Below, one piece after another: positions 6,833 to 13,571 of a stretch of 22,521 nucleotides of DNA; the first letter of the stretch is position 1; each line of letters opens with the position of its first letter. The DNA is taken from NCBI GenBank assembly GCA_017648225.1, contig JAGCJE010000071.1, positions 1 to 22,521 on the forward strand, read 5' to 3'. Below the pieces are notes generated by a model. That model was not told where the DNA came from and did no database searches. It saw only the letters and a list, made by a program, of their open reading frames with translations. Both the position numbers and the translations under genes were made by a program. The DNA comes from Kiritimatiellia bacterium. GTDB lineage: Bacteria > Verrucomicrobiota > Kiritimatiellia > RFP12 > UBA1067.

Positions 6833-7615
6833 ATGCATTCTCAACTGATATCAGGTTTCCCGATACAGACTTTCGGCCTGTGTGTCGCCACGGGGATTTT
6901 TCTTGCCTGGATGACGGTCGAAAAGCTTTATAAGCGTCCCGAGCTTTCCAATCTCGTGTTTGCTCTTATCATTACCGGCCTGATCGGAGCTCGCATCACC
7001 CACGTCGTTCAATACTGGCATGAAGACGGGTTTGACCGCGACTTTGCCGCCGCGTTTCAGATATGGAACGGAGGTCTTGTATTTTACGGCGGGCTCATCG
7101 GCGGAGCTCTCGCGTTTGCCGTATGGTGCGCCGTCAGGCGTCCCGACGTGCTTCATCTTGCCGATGTTCTCTGCGTCGGCATACCTCTCGGCCACGCGTT
7201 CGGGCGTATCGGCTGCTTTTTCCACGGATGCTGCTGGGGTAAGGTTTCCGACAGCGCCCTCGCGGTGACGTTTCCCGCGAACTCTCCCGTCTGGGCGGCG
7301 CACCGCTCGGGAGAATTCGCGTCGCGCTCGCTGCCGGTGCTGCCGACGCAGCTTTTCGAGGCGGCCGCTCTGTTGCTGCTTTTCGCGGCGCTTTTGCTTT
7401 TGTACAGGAAATTCAAAGGCTACACGGCCGGAGCGTATATGATCGGATATTCCGTCATCCGGTTCTTCATGGAGTTTCTGCGCGACGATCCGCGGCCGGA
7501 GATGTGCGGCCTTTCGAGCGCGCAGAACGTCTCGATTCTGCTTTTTGTCCTCGGTCTCGGATTTATAGGCTGGTCTCTTTTCAGGAATGCAAAAGCTTCA
7601 TCTGATAATCGGTGA
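6833..7615 (+). CDS. lgt: Prolipoprotein diacylglyceryl transferase
   Basis: Lgt transfers diacylglycerol from phosphatidylglycerol to the lipobox cysteine of prolipoproteins in the inner membrane, the first step of lipoprotein maturation. The 260-residue, polytopic sequence has the family pattern: GFPIQTFGLCVATGIFLAW near the N-terminus, GLIGARITHVV, the GGLVFYGGLIGG loop, the signature region GRIGCFFHGCCWGK and a late RFFMEFLRDD. The signature differs from the Escherichia coli form (GRIGNFINGELWGR): the essential arginine is kept, but Cys and His replace the two Asn and CC replaces EL. Cys-rich variants are familiar from other phyla, so activity is likely. GGGAGG stands about 11 bases before the ATG. 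The last 29 bases overlap the start of holA. Confidence 0.93.
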   Translation: MHSQLISGFPIQTFGLCVATGIFLAWMTVEKLYKRPELSNLVFALIITGLIGARITHVVQYWHEDGFDRDFAAAFQIWNGGLVFYGGLIGGALAFAVWCAVRRPDVLHLADVLCVGIPLGHAFGRIGCFFHGCCWGKVSDSALAVTFPANSPVWAAHRSGEFASRSLPVLPTQLFEAAALLLLFAALLLLYRKFKGYTAGAYMIGYSVIRFFMEFLRDDPRPEMCGLSSAQNVSILLFVLGLGFIGWSLFRNAKASSDNR

Positions 7616-8609
7616 GGACGATTTTCTCGTTTCTCAAACCGCGAAGAAAATCCTCGGCGACGCCGAGGGGCTGGAGATCATAGACTCGAATCTCTCGACG
7701 AACGCCGAGCTTCAGCTCCGCGATATCGCCGCGGCCGATGAAAGTTTTTCGACTCCGCCTTTCCTGGATCCGTTTAAGGCGACGTGGTGGAAGAACGTGA
7801 AATTTCTCCCCCAGTCCGGCGGAAAGGCGTGCGCCGAGGAGGTTAAGGCGGCGCTTGAAAAACTCGCGGCGAAGTTCGCCGCCTCTCCGATGCCGGAGAA
7901 TCAGAAGTTCGTGATTACGGCCACTAAGATGCTCGCCGCGTCCGTCTTCGCGAAGATAATGAAGGCCGCGGGCGAGGTTATCGTTTTTTCCGCGGGAAAA
8001 CCGTGGGAGCGCGCGAAGGAGGCCGTCGTAAGAGCGATAGACCTCGCGGCTGGAGAGGGTTTGAAGTTTGATTCCGGTGCGGCGGAGGTTTTCGTTTCGC
8101 GGGTCGGCTCGGACACCCGCTCCATAATGAACGAAATCGCCAAGATGCGCGATTTTCTCGGCGGCGCGAAGAAGACGATTTCCGTTGCGGATATTTCCGA
8201 GATCACATCCCAGGGGGCGGGGGTGGAGCCTGAGATATGGTCGATAACCGACGCTCTCGGCATGCGCGACACGGCTAAACTCGTGTCGTCCCTCTCGCAG
8301 TTCGAGCGCGAGAACGGTTTTGCCGTCATGACTGTGACGGTCGCGGAGAAGTTCATCCGCTCGCTTCTTGAACTTAAGGACGCTTCGGCGACTGGCCGGA
8401 CCGACGATGCGACTTCCGGTATGGCGCCTTTTGCGGTCAAGAAGAACATGGGATTCATTTCCAAGTGGTCGCTTATGGAACTGAGGGCCGCCCGCGCCCG
8501 CCTTGTCGCCCTGCGCGAAAGGGTGGTGTCGTCCGCTGGGAGCGCCGACGTTCTCGTTATGACAGAACTCGTCCGCATCTGCCGCGGGCGTACGGGAGGT
8601 CGCAGATGA
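7587..8609 (+). CDS. holA: DNA polymerase III delta subunit (clamp loader)
   Basis: Delta opens the beta sliding clamp as part of the clamp-loader complex. The 340-residue protein starts with LHLIIGEDDFLVSQTAKKIL, the typical N-terminal strand and pseudo-P-loop region of HolA. It continues with the AAA+-like fold without functional ATP motifs, as expected for delta. A mid-region (VSRVGSDTRSIMNEIAKM) matches the conserved delta helix segment, and the C-terminal collar helices include FAVMTVTVAEKFIRSLLELKDA and VLVMTELVRICR. The start lies within the end of lgt (29-base overlap) with AGG just before it, so translation is probably coupled. Its TGA overlaps the ATG of the next gene by four bases. 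Family resemblance is good, though HolA is poorly conserved in general. Confidence 0.88.
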   Translation: MQKLHLIIGEDDFLVSQTAKKILGDAEGLEIIDSNLSTNAELQLRDIAAADESFSTPPFLDPFKATWWKNVKFLPQSGGKACAEEVKAALEKLAAKFAASPMPENQKFVITATKMLAASVFAKIMKAAGEVIVFSAGKPWERAKEAVVRAIDLAAGEGLKFDSGAAEVFVSRVGSDTRSIMNEIAKMRDFLGGAKKTISVADISEITSQGAGVEPEIWSITDALGMRDTAKLVSSLSQFERENGFAVMTVTVAEKFIRSLLELKDASATGRTDDATSGMAPFAVKKNMGFISKWSLMELRAARARLVALRERVVSSAGSADVLVMTELVRICRGRTGGRR

Positions 8610-9319
8610 GTCACGAATTCCTTTCGCTTGAAAAGGCCGCCGAGCACATCCAGATCGACGCCAACGAGCTTAAACACGTCGCTCAGCGCGGCGAAATTGA
8701 CGCGACGGTTCGGGGAGGCGAATGGTATTTCGAGCATTCCGCTCTCGATGAATGGGCGCAGCGCAATCTCTTGTCGGCCAACGCCAAGCGCATCGCCGTG
8801 CAGAACAGGGCTTTCGGCGAAAAGCGTCGCCGCGAGCGCAAGGGCGTTTTGAGCATAAAGGATATTTTCCGCGCCGACGCGATTGATCTTGCGATGACGG
8901 CGAAGGCGAAAGCCGGAATCATCCGCGACATGACCGATCTTGCGGACCGCACGGGTCTCGTGTACGATCCGTCCACGCTTTTCAAGGAGCTGACGGCCCG
9001 CGAGGAGGTGGCCTCGACCGCCGTCGGCGCGGGGGCGGCGTTTCTTCATCCGCGTTATCACGATCCCTACTTCTTCGAGGAATCCTTCATCGCCTACGCC
9101 CGCAGCGAGAGGCCCGTGTTTTTCGGCGCTCCCGACGGCGCTCCGACGCGACACTTCTTCCTTATCTGCTCGACCGATCACGATCAGCATCTTCACATTC
9201 TCGCGAGGCTCGCCGTTCTCGCCCACGGCACGAATCTCGTCGAGCGCCTGGAGGAGGCAGCTGAACCTGGCGATGTGATAAAAATCCTGGGCGAATGCGA
9301 AGCGGAGTATCTGAAATGA
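8606..9319 (+). CDS. HTH (excisionase-type) fused to PTS EIIA (Ntr-like) domain
   Basis: The start used is the ATG at 8606, which overlaps the holA stop (ATGA) and follows GGGAGG by a suitable distance; longer in-frame extensions upstream run inside holA. The 237-residue protein begins with a MerR/excisionase-like helix-turn-helix (about 5-55: LSLEKAAEHIQIDANELKHVAQRGEI, then WYFEHSALDEWAQRNL). A basic linker follows (KRRRERK, 73-79). Residues about 85-235 form a PTS EIIA type-2 domain. The stretch AREEVASTAVGAGAAFLHPR aligns with the phosphorylation site of PtsN, placing His148 where the phosphohistidine is expected, and TDHDQHLHILARLAVL matches the second conserved histidine region. It may sense phosphorylation state and bind DNA, but no EI or HPr gene is in the window and the target is unknown. 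It sits between holA and a HAD phosphatase gene in a replication/repair operon. Confidence 0.8.
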   Translation: MSHEFLSLEKAAEHIQIDANELKHVAQRGEIDATVRGGEWYFEHSALDEWAQRNLLSANAKRIAVQNRAFGEKRRRERKGVLSIKDIFRADAIDLAMTAKAKAGIIRDMTDLADRTGLVYDPSTLFKELTAREEVASTAVGAGAAFLHPRYHDPYFFEESFIAYARSERPVFFGAPDGAPTRHFFLICSTDHDQHLHILARLAVLAHGTNLVERLEEAAEPGDVIKILGECEAEYLK

Positions 9320-9966
9320 AATATTGGTTTTTCGATCTTGACGGCACGCTGGCCGATACCGACGGCGACATCCGCGCGTCGTGGAAGGCCGCGATGGCCG
9401 ATCTCGGGGTGGAGTGTCCTACGTTTGACGAGGATTTTGTCGCAGGGCCTCCCCTCGAGGAAATGGCCAGAAGGCTTCTTCCAGACGTTTATACGGACGA
9501 GCTCGGGGTCAGGCTTCGCGAGAGATTCGGCTATCATTACGACAACGACGGATTCCCTAACACGTTCGAATATCCCGGGATTCTTGACGCAGTAAGGGCG
9601 TTGAAGGCCTCCGGAGCGCGCGTGTTCATAGCGACGAACAAGCGTTACGCCGGCGCGAGCGCCATGGCCGAGAAATTCGGCTGGAACGAGGTTTTTGAAA
9701 AGCTCTACGCGGGGGATATGCATGACGGCGATCCCGCGATCGGGCGGATGAACAAGACGCGTCTTCTCGCATTCGCGATGGAGGAGATCGGCGTCAGGGC
9801 GGAGGAGTGTGTGATGGTCGGAGATACGGTCAACGATTTCTCGGCCGCGAGAGCAAACGGGATATACAGCGTCGGCGTAAAGTGGGGCTACGGCGGCGAG
9901 GGCGATCTTTCGAGCGCCGACTGCGTTATCTCATCCGCCAATGAACTGGCCGATTCCGCTTCGTGA
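9316..9966 (+). CDS. HAD-family phosphatase, phosphoglycolate phosphatase-like
   Basis: The product has 216 residues from the ATG at 9316, which overlaps the previous stop (ATGA) and has GGAG about nine bases upstream. Upstream in-frame starts would only add residues from inside the preceding gene. Motif 1 is FFDLDGTLADT with nucleophile Asp7 and general acid Asp9. A helical cap follows. Motif 2 is the Thr in FIATNK, Lys in NKTRLLAFAMEEIG is a candidate motif 3, and motif 4 is MVGDTVNDF with Asp170 and Asp174. This is the arrangement of the Gph-like HAD subfamily, soluble phosphatases acting on small phosphorylated metabolites such as 2-phosphoglycolate formed in DNA repair. The substrate cannot be fixed by eye. 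It is followed after 17 bases by ligA. Confidence 0.85.
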   Translation: MKYWFFDLDGTLADTDGDIRASWKAAMADLGVECPTFDEDFVAGPPLEEMARRLLPDVYTDELGVRLRERFGYHYDNDGFPNTFEYPGILDAVRALKASGARVFIATNKRYAGASAMAEKFGWNEVFEKLYAGDMHDGDPAIGRMNKTRLLAFAMEEIGVRAEECVMVGDTVNDFSAARANGIYSVGVKWGYGGEGDLSSADCVISSANELADSAS

Positions 9967-9983
9967 CTTAAGGGACCGATCAG

Positions 9984-12125
9984 ATGAGCGATATCAAGGC
10001 GAGAATGGATTATCTGGTTGCAGAGATCAACCGCAACGATCGTCTTTATTACGTGGAGGCGAGGCCTGTCATTCCTGACGCCGAATATGACAGGATGTAC
10101 GAGGAGCTTATCAGGCTTGAACAGGAACATCCGGAATTCAAGGATCCGAATTCCCCTACGCTCAGGGTGAGCGGCGAGCCGATAGAAGGTTTTGATCAGG
10201 TGCGCCATTCCCCTCCGATGAAGTCGCTCGACAAATGCTACGAGAAGGGCGAGCTTCTTCAGTTTGATTCTTTTCTGCGCCGCGAAATTCCGCGCGATGT
10301 TTCGTGGAATTACGTCGTCGAGCCGAAGGTCGACGGTGTTTCGATGTCGCTTTTGTACGAGGGGCGCGTTCTCGTCAGGGCCGCGACGCGCGGCAACGGC
10401 GAGGTCGGCGACGACGTGACGCAGAACGTCCGCACGATACGTTCGATCCCCAAGACGCTTCCTGAGGATGCTCCCGACATCCTTGAGGTCCGCGGCGAGG
10501 TTTTCATGACGCGCGACGGATTCGTTAAGCTCAACGCCGCGCTTGACGAGGCCGGACGCGAGACCTTTATGAATCCGCGCAACGCCTGCGCCGGCTCGCT
10601 CAAGCTTCTCGATCCGAAAACGGTTTCGACGCGTCCGCTCGACATGGTCGTCTACAACGCGGGCGGCGTCGGATGCGACGGATTTAAGACTCATGCCGAA
10701 ATGATCGAGGCGTTCCGCCGCTGGGGGTTCACGGTGGCGCCGTTCAGCCGCGTCGTTCCGACGATAGAAGAGGCTGTCGAGACGATAGGAGAACTCGGTC
10801 TTAAGCGTCACGATTTCCGTTTTGAGATCGACGGCGCTGTAATCAAGGTCAATGAGCGGTCTTTGTACGGCTCGCTTGGCTCGACCGCCCATTCGCCGCG
10901 CTGGGCCAGAGCATACAAGTATGCGCCCGAAAGGGCCGAAACGGTGCTCGAGGGCATTACGGTTCAGGTAGGCCGCACCGGAGTCCTGACGCCTGTAGCC
11001 GAACTTAAAAGCGTTGAACTCGCCGGCAGCGTCATCTCCCGGGCTACGCTTCACAATGCCGAGCAGATCGCCGCGCAGGATATCCGCGTCGGCGATCATG
11101 TATGGGTCGTCAAGGCGGGAGACGTTATTCCCGCGATCGACGGAGTAATCGTCGAGAAACGCCCGATCTCGTCCGTTCCGTACGTTTTCCCCGACAGGTG
11201 TCCAGTCTGCGGCGGCGATGTCGTGAAATACGACGGCGAGGTCGCCGTACGATGCGTGAACCCGGCCTGTCCCGCGCAACTTCAGAGGCGGCTCGAACAT
11301 TTCGCGGGCCGCAACGCGCTCGACATTAGGGCGCTCGGCGGGCGGCTTTCCGACATTCTGGTTGAAAAAAACATAGTTAAAGATCCGATAGATCTTTTCA
11401 CGCTTGATTATGGCGCGCTTCAGGATCTAGATATCGGAGAAGAGGGCGCTCCGCGAAAGTTCGGCAGGAATGCGCTCAATATGAAGAAGGCTGTTGAGGA
11501 TGCCGGACGACTTCCCCTCGACCGTTGGCTTTTCGCGTTCGGGATACCGAACGTCGGCGTGACGGTCGCGCGCGATATCGCCCTTGAGCATGAAAAGATG
11601 AGCGATTTGACCGAAAGCGCCGTTCTGAAAAACGTTATCGAGAACGATTCCAAAAAAGGCAGAGATCGGAAGATTCTTCAGATCAAAGTCGAGGCCGCCA
11701 AGGCGGTCCTTGCGTTTTTCGCCGGCGAATATGGGCGCGAAACGCTCGCCAAACTCGCCGCGCTGGGGATCAACCCTAAGCGGGCTGAAAAAGAAACGGT
11801 AAAGACTGAAGGCCCTCTCGTCGGAATGGGATGCGTGCTTACGGGTTCGCTCTCCCGTCCGCGTACCGAGTGGGCGAAGCTTATTGAGCTTGCCGGCGGC
11901 GTCGTTCAAAGCTCCGTTACATCTAAAACGCGCTACCTTATAGCGGGTGCGAACGTCGGGGCTGCGAAAACCGGGAAGGCGAAAGCTCTCGGCACGGAGG
12001 TTATAGACGAAGAGCGCCTCAAGGAACTTTTAGGGATGGTTGAAGGTGAGGTGGATAAGTCCGGCTCCAATGAGGCCAGGAATTCCAAAAAAGATTCAAG
12101 TCCTGTCCAGGGCGAACTCTTTTGA
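9984..12125 (+). CDS. ligA: NAD-dependent DNA ligase
   Basis: LigA seals nicks in DNA during replication and repair, using NAD+ to adenylate its active-site lysine. The 713 residues carry all domains in order. Domain Ia has the YYVEARPVIPDAEYDRMYEEL pattern that binds NMN. In the adenylation domain the KVDG motif places the catalytic lysine at 115, the same number as in Escherichia coli. An OB fold follows, then a four-cysteine zinc finger (Cys406, 409, 424, 429), helix-hairpin-helix repeats (about 430-585) and a C-terminal BRCT domain (about 605-690). A hydrophilic tail of about 25 residues follows the BRCT and ends PVQGELF. AGGGA precedes the ATG by about nine bases. It is the last gene of the operon that begins with the ftsB-like gene and converges with ung 53 bases later. 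Confidence 0.98.
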   Translation: MSDIKARMDYLVAEINRNDRLYYVEARPVIPDAEYDRMYEELIRLEQEHPEFKDPNSPTLRVSGEPIEGFDQVRHSPPMKSLDKCYEKGELLQFDSFLRREIPRDVSWNYVVEPKVDGVSMSLLYEGRVLVRAATRGNGEVGDDVTQNVRTIRSIPKTLPEDAPDILEVRGEVFMTRDGFVKLNAALDEAGRETFMNPRNACAGSLKLLDPKTVSTRPLDMVVYNAGGVGCDGFKTHAEMIEAFRRWGFTVAPFSRVVPTIEEAVETIGELGLKRHDFRFEIDGAVIKVNERSLYGSLGSTAHSPRWARAYKYAPERAETVLEGITVQVGRTGVLTPVAELKSVELAGSVISRATLHNAEQIAAQDIRVGDHVWVVKAGDVIPAIDGVIVEKRPISSVPYVFPDRCPVCGGDVVKYDGEVAVRCVNPACPAQLQRRLEHFAGRNALDIRALGGRLSDILVEKNIVKDPIDLFTLDYGALQDLDIGEEGAPRKFGRNALNMKKAVEDAGRLPLDRWLFAFGIPNVGVTVARDIALEHEKMSDLTESAVLKNVIENDSKKGRDRKILQIKVEAAKAVLAFFAGEYGRETLAKLAALGINPKRAEKETVKTEGPLVGMGCVLTGSLSRPRTEWAKLIELAGGVVQSSVTSKTRYLIAGANVGAAKTGKAKALGTEVIDEERLKELLGMVEGEVDKSGSNEARNSKKDSSPVQGELF

Positions 12126-12155
12126 GTTTCATTCTTCCTGTCAGTGACGACAGGA
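12115..12155. terminator. Possible weak terminator hairpins between convergent ligA and ung
   Basis: Two small inverted repeats lie here: AACTC/GAGTT (12115-12119 and 12124-12128, loop TTTT, spanning the ligA stop) and TCCTGTC/GACAGGA (12136-12142 and 12149-12155, loop AGTGAC). Neither is followed by a clear T run on either strand, so an intrinsic terminator is uncertain. The remaining gap bases show nothing else. Confidence 0.3.
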
Positions 12156-12178
12156 CCTGGGACTTTGTCTTGGGAATT

Positions 12179-12817
12179 CTACCACTCGATGGTGCGCAGC
12201 GAATTTTGTGCAAGATATTCGTTGGCGCGCTCAAACGGCCTGGAACCGAAAAAGCCCCTGCGCGCCGAAAGCGGTGACGGGTGGGCGGATTCGATGACGA
12301 GGTGGCGTGAGCGGTCGATGAATTCTCCTTTTTTCTGGGCATAAGCACCCCAAAGAATAAAGACAAGGTTTTGGCGTCTTTCGGCCAACGCCTTAATCGC
12401 GGCGTCGGTAAACGTCTCCCATCCCTTTTTCTGGTGGGAGCCCGCTTTGTGGGCTTCGACTGTAAGTGTCGCGTTCAAGAGGAGGACTCCCTGGTCTGCC
12501 CATGACAGCAAATCGGGCATTTTACCTAATTCCTTCGCGATGTTTCTGAGCGAAGGCGGCGGCTTTATGTTTGCAGGAACGTAAAAAGAAAGCCCCTGGG
12601 CCTGTCCAGGTTCATGATAGGGGTCCTGTCCTAAAATCACAACCTTTACGTCGTCGAACGGAGTTCTGTTGAAAGCCTCGAATATTTTCGCTTTTGGGGG
12701 AAAGACCACGCTGGAGGAATATGCGTTTTCGATGAACGTCATCAGTGTCGCAAAATACGGTTTCCCGGATTCTTCGTCGAGAATATTGCGCCAAGATGGA
12801 TGTATGTCTGCAATCAT
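12179..12817 (-). CDS. ung: Uracil-DNA glycosylase, family 1
   Basis: Ung excises uracil from DNA as the first step of base excision repair. The 212 residues include the catalytic water-activating motif GQDPYHEPGQAQGLSF with Asp65 and His68, a uracil-recognition Asn115 in LLLNATLTVE, and the DNA-intercalation motif HPSPLSA with catalytic His179. The N-terminus (HPSWRNILDEE) matches the family, so the ATG at 12817 is right. No ribosome binding site precedes it; instead a perfect extended -10 (TGATATAAT) ends six bases upstream, implying a leaderless transcript. The gene faces ligA and is divergent from the HAD/mfd unit. With dut in the same window, both uracil-control enzymes are present. Very secure. 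Confidence 0.98.
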   Translation of the reverse strand: MIADIHPSWRNILDEESGKPYFATLMTFIENAYSSSVVFPPKAKIFEAFNRTPFDDVKVVILGQDPYHEPGQAQGLSFYVPANIKPPPSLRNIAKELGKMPDLLSWADQGVLLLNATLTVEAHKAGSHQKKGWETFTDAAIKALAERRQNLVFILWGAYAQKKGEFIDRSRHLVIESAHPSPLSARRGFFGSRPFERANEYLAQNSLRTIEW

Positions 12818-12823
12818 ATCGAC

Positions 12824-12832
12824 ATTATATCA
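12824..12832 (-). promoter_or_regulatory. Extended -10 promoter of ung (leaderless)
   Basis: On the minus strand TGATATAAT (12824-12832) is a perfect TGnTATAAT with no clear -35. Six bases (GTCGAT) separate it from the ung ATG, so the predicted transcription start coincides with the start codon. The nine bases are identical to the element before the ftsB-like gene. Confidence 0.7.
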
Positions 12833-12850
12833 AAATCTGTGATGTTAAAA

Positions 12851-12859
12851 TGGTATAAT
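12851..12859 (+). promoter_or_regulatory. Extended -10 promoter of the HAD/mfd unit
   Basis: TGGTATAAT is a perfect extended -10 without an evident -35. Transcription would start near 12866, giving a leader of about 28 bases that contains the ribosome binding site GGAGGAG. It is divergent to the ung promoter, with the two -10 elements about 20 bases apart. Confidence 0.7.
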
Positions 12860-12881
12860 ATGATTAATGATTAATTTAAAC

Positions 12882-12888
12882 GGAGGAG
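12882..12888 (+). promoter_or_regulatory. Ribosome binding site that fixes the HAD hydrolase start
   Basis: GGAGGAG ends five bases before the ATG at 12894. An in-frame ATG at 12867 would add nine residues (MINLNGGAE) but would place its start at the predicted transcription start, with this strong site inside the gene. The 12894 start is therefore preferred. Confidence 0.75.
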
Positions 12889-12893
12889 CAGAA

Positions 12894-13544
12894 ATGAGTG
12901 ACAGCAATCGGGTGTCGGCGTGCGTATTCGATTTCGGCGGCGTTATGACCTTGGCGACGATGCCGGATAAGGTTCGTACGACGCTTGACCGACTTGGTGT
13001 CGAATGGAGCGTTGTCACCGAAGGTTATGCGAAGTTCCGCCGTCAGCTCGATGGGAATTTTATTTCTTTCGACGATATGTACGATCTCATCTTCGCTGAC
13101 AATGACATTGAACTTTCAGAGTCGGATAAAAAAGAACTTATCGAAAATGATATTTCGAGTTTCCATCCTTGCAACGAGAAGACGCTGGCTTTCATGCGCG
13201 AAATTAAAGAGCGCGGCTATAAAATCGGAATTTTGACGAATATGCCGACGGCCTTTGTGCCGAGTTTTAAAAAATATTACAAGGATTTTATAGCGCTCGC
13301 GGACGCGATGGTTATTTCCGGTGAAGAGAAAATGTATAAGCCGCAGCGCCGGATTTATCGTTTGATGACCAAACGTCTGAACGTCGAACCCGAGGAGATT
13401 TGCTTCTTTGACGATGTGGAAGCGAATTGTGAAAGTGCACGCTCGTGCGGGTGGAAGGCGATTCGCTTTACAGATGTCGCTCAGGCGATGAGAGAGTTCG
13501 AGGAGCTAGTGACCAGGGATCAGGGGTCAGGAGTTAGGGGTTAG
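12894..13544 (+). CDS. HAD-superfamily hydrolase (subfamily IA, DxG-type motif 1)
   Basis: The product has 216 residues from the ATG at 12894. Motif 1 reads CVFDFGGVMT: Asp13 is the nucleophile, but the second aspartate of most phosphatases is replaced by Gly15, as in YihX-like and epoxide-hydrolase N-terminal type HAD proteins. Motif 2 is GILTNMP, motif 3 is Lys in KMYKPQRRIY, and motif 4 is FFDDVEANCESA. A helical cap (about 20-95) is present. The likely role is a cytoplasmic phosphatase or other HAD hydrolase; the substrate is not evident. The last residues (from about EELVTRDQGSGVRG) are encoded by a tandem heptamer repeat that continues through the gap into mfd, so the C-terminus looks like an accretion. 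The stop TAG lies within the repeat and a second in-frame TAG follows 21 bases later. mfd starts 24 bases after the stop. Confidence 0.85.
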   Translation: MSDSNRVSACVFDFGGVMTLATMPDKVRTTLDRLGVEWSVVTEGYAKFRRQLDGNFISFDDMYDLIFADNDIELSESDKKELIENDISSFHPCNEKTLAFMREIKERGYKIGILTNMPTAFVPSFKKYYKDFIALADAMVISGEEKMYKPQRRIYRLMTKRLNVEPEEICFFDDVEANCESARSCGWKAIRFTDVAQAMREFEELVTRDQGSGVRG

Positions 13545-13571
13545 GAGTTGGAGGTCAGGAGTTAGGAGATG
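13502..13571 (+). repeat. Tandem 7-bp repeat array (consensus GGRGTYA), ten units
   Basis: Read in steps of seven from 13502 the units are GGAGCTA, GTGACCA, GGGATCA, GGGGTCA, GGAGTTA, GGGGTTA, GGAGTTG, GAGGTCA, GGAGTTA and GGAGATG. All align without gaps. The first six and part of the seventh lie in the HAD gene. The ninth starts inside an AGGAG (13557-13561) placed seven bases before the mfd ATG, and the tenth ends with that ATG. Because seven is not a multiple of three, copy-number change would alter the HAD C-terminus while keeping a Shine-Dalgarno-like unit at constant distance from mfd. It resembles in style the short tandem heptamer repeats known from cyanobacteria; origin here is unknown. 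Confidence 0.88.

Noticed and set aside
8465..8605. 47-residue N-terminal extension of the HTH-EIIA protein
   Set aside because: It lies within holA in another frame; the ATG at 8606 has a good ribosome binding site and the extension is Arg/Pro-rich shadow sequence.
7901..9226. 441-codon minus-strand open frame across holA and the HTH-EIIA gene
   Set aside because: It spans two well-supported genes and shows no protein-like motifs.
9888..11300. 470-codon minus-strand open frame opposite ligA
   Set aside because: Antisense shadow of ligA, rich in Arg, His and Asp with no recognisable domain or ribosome binding site.
12867..12893. Upstream ATG for the HAD hydrolase
   Set aside because: It sits at the predicted transcription start and would put the strong GGAGGAG site inside the gene.
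13502..13571. CRISPR array or telomere-like element
   Set aside because: Units are seven bases, adjacent with no spacers, and lie within coding and ribosome-binding sequence; no cas genes are present.
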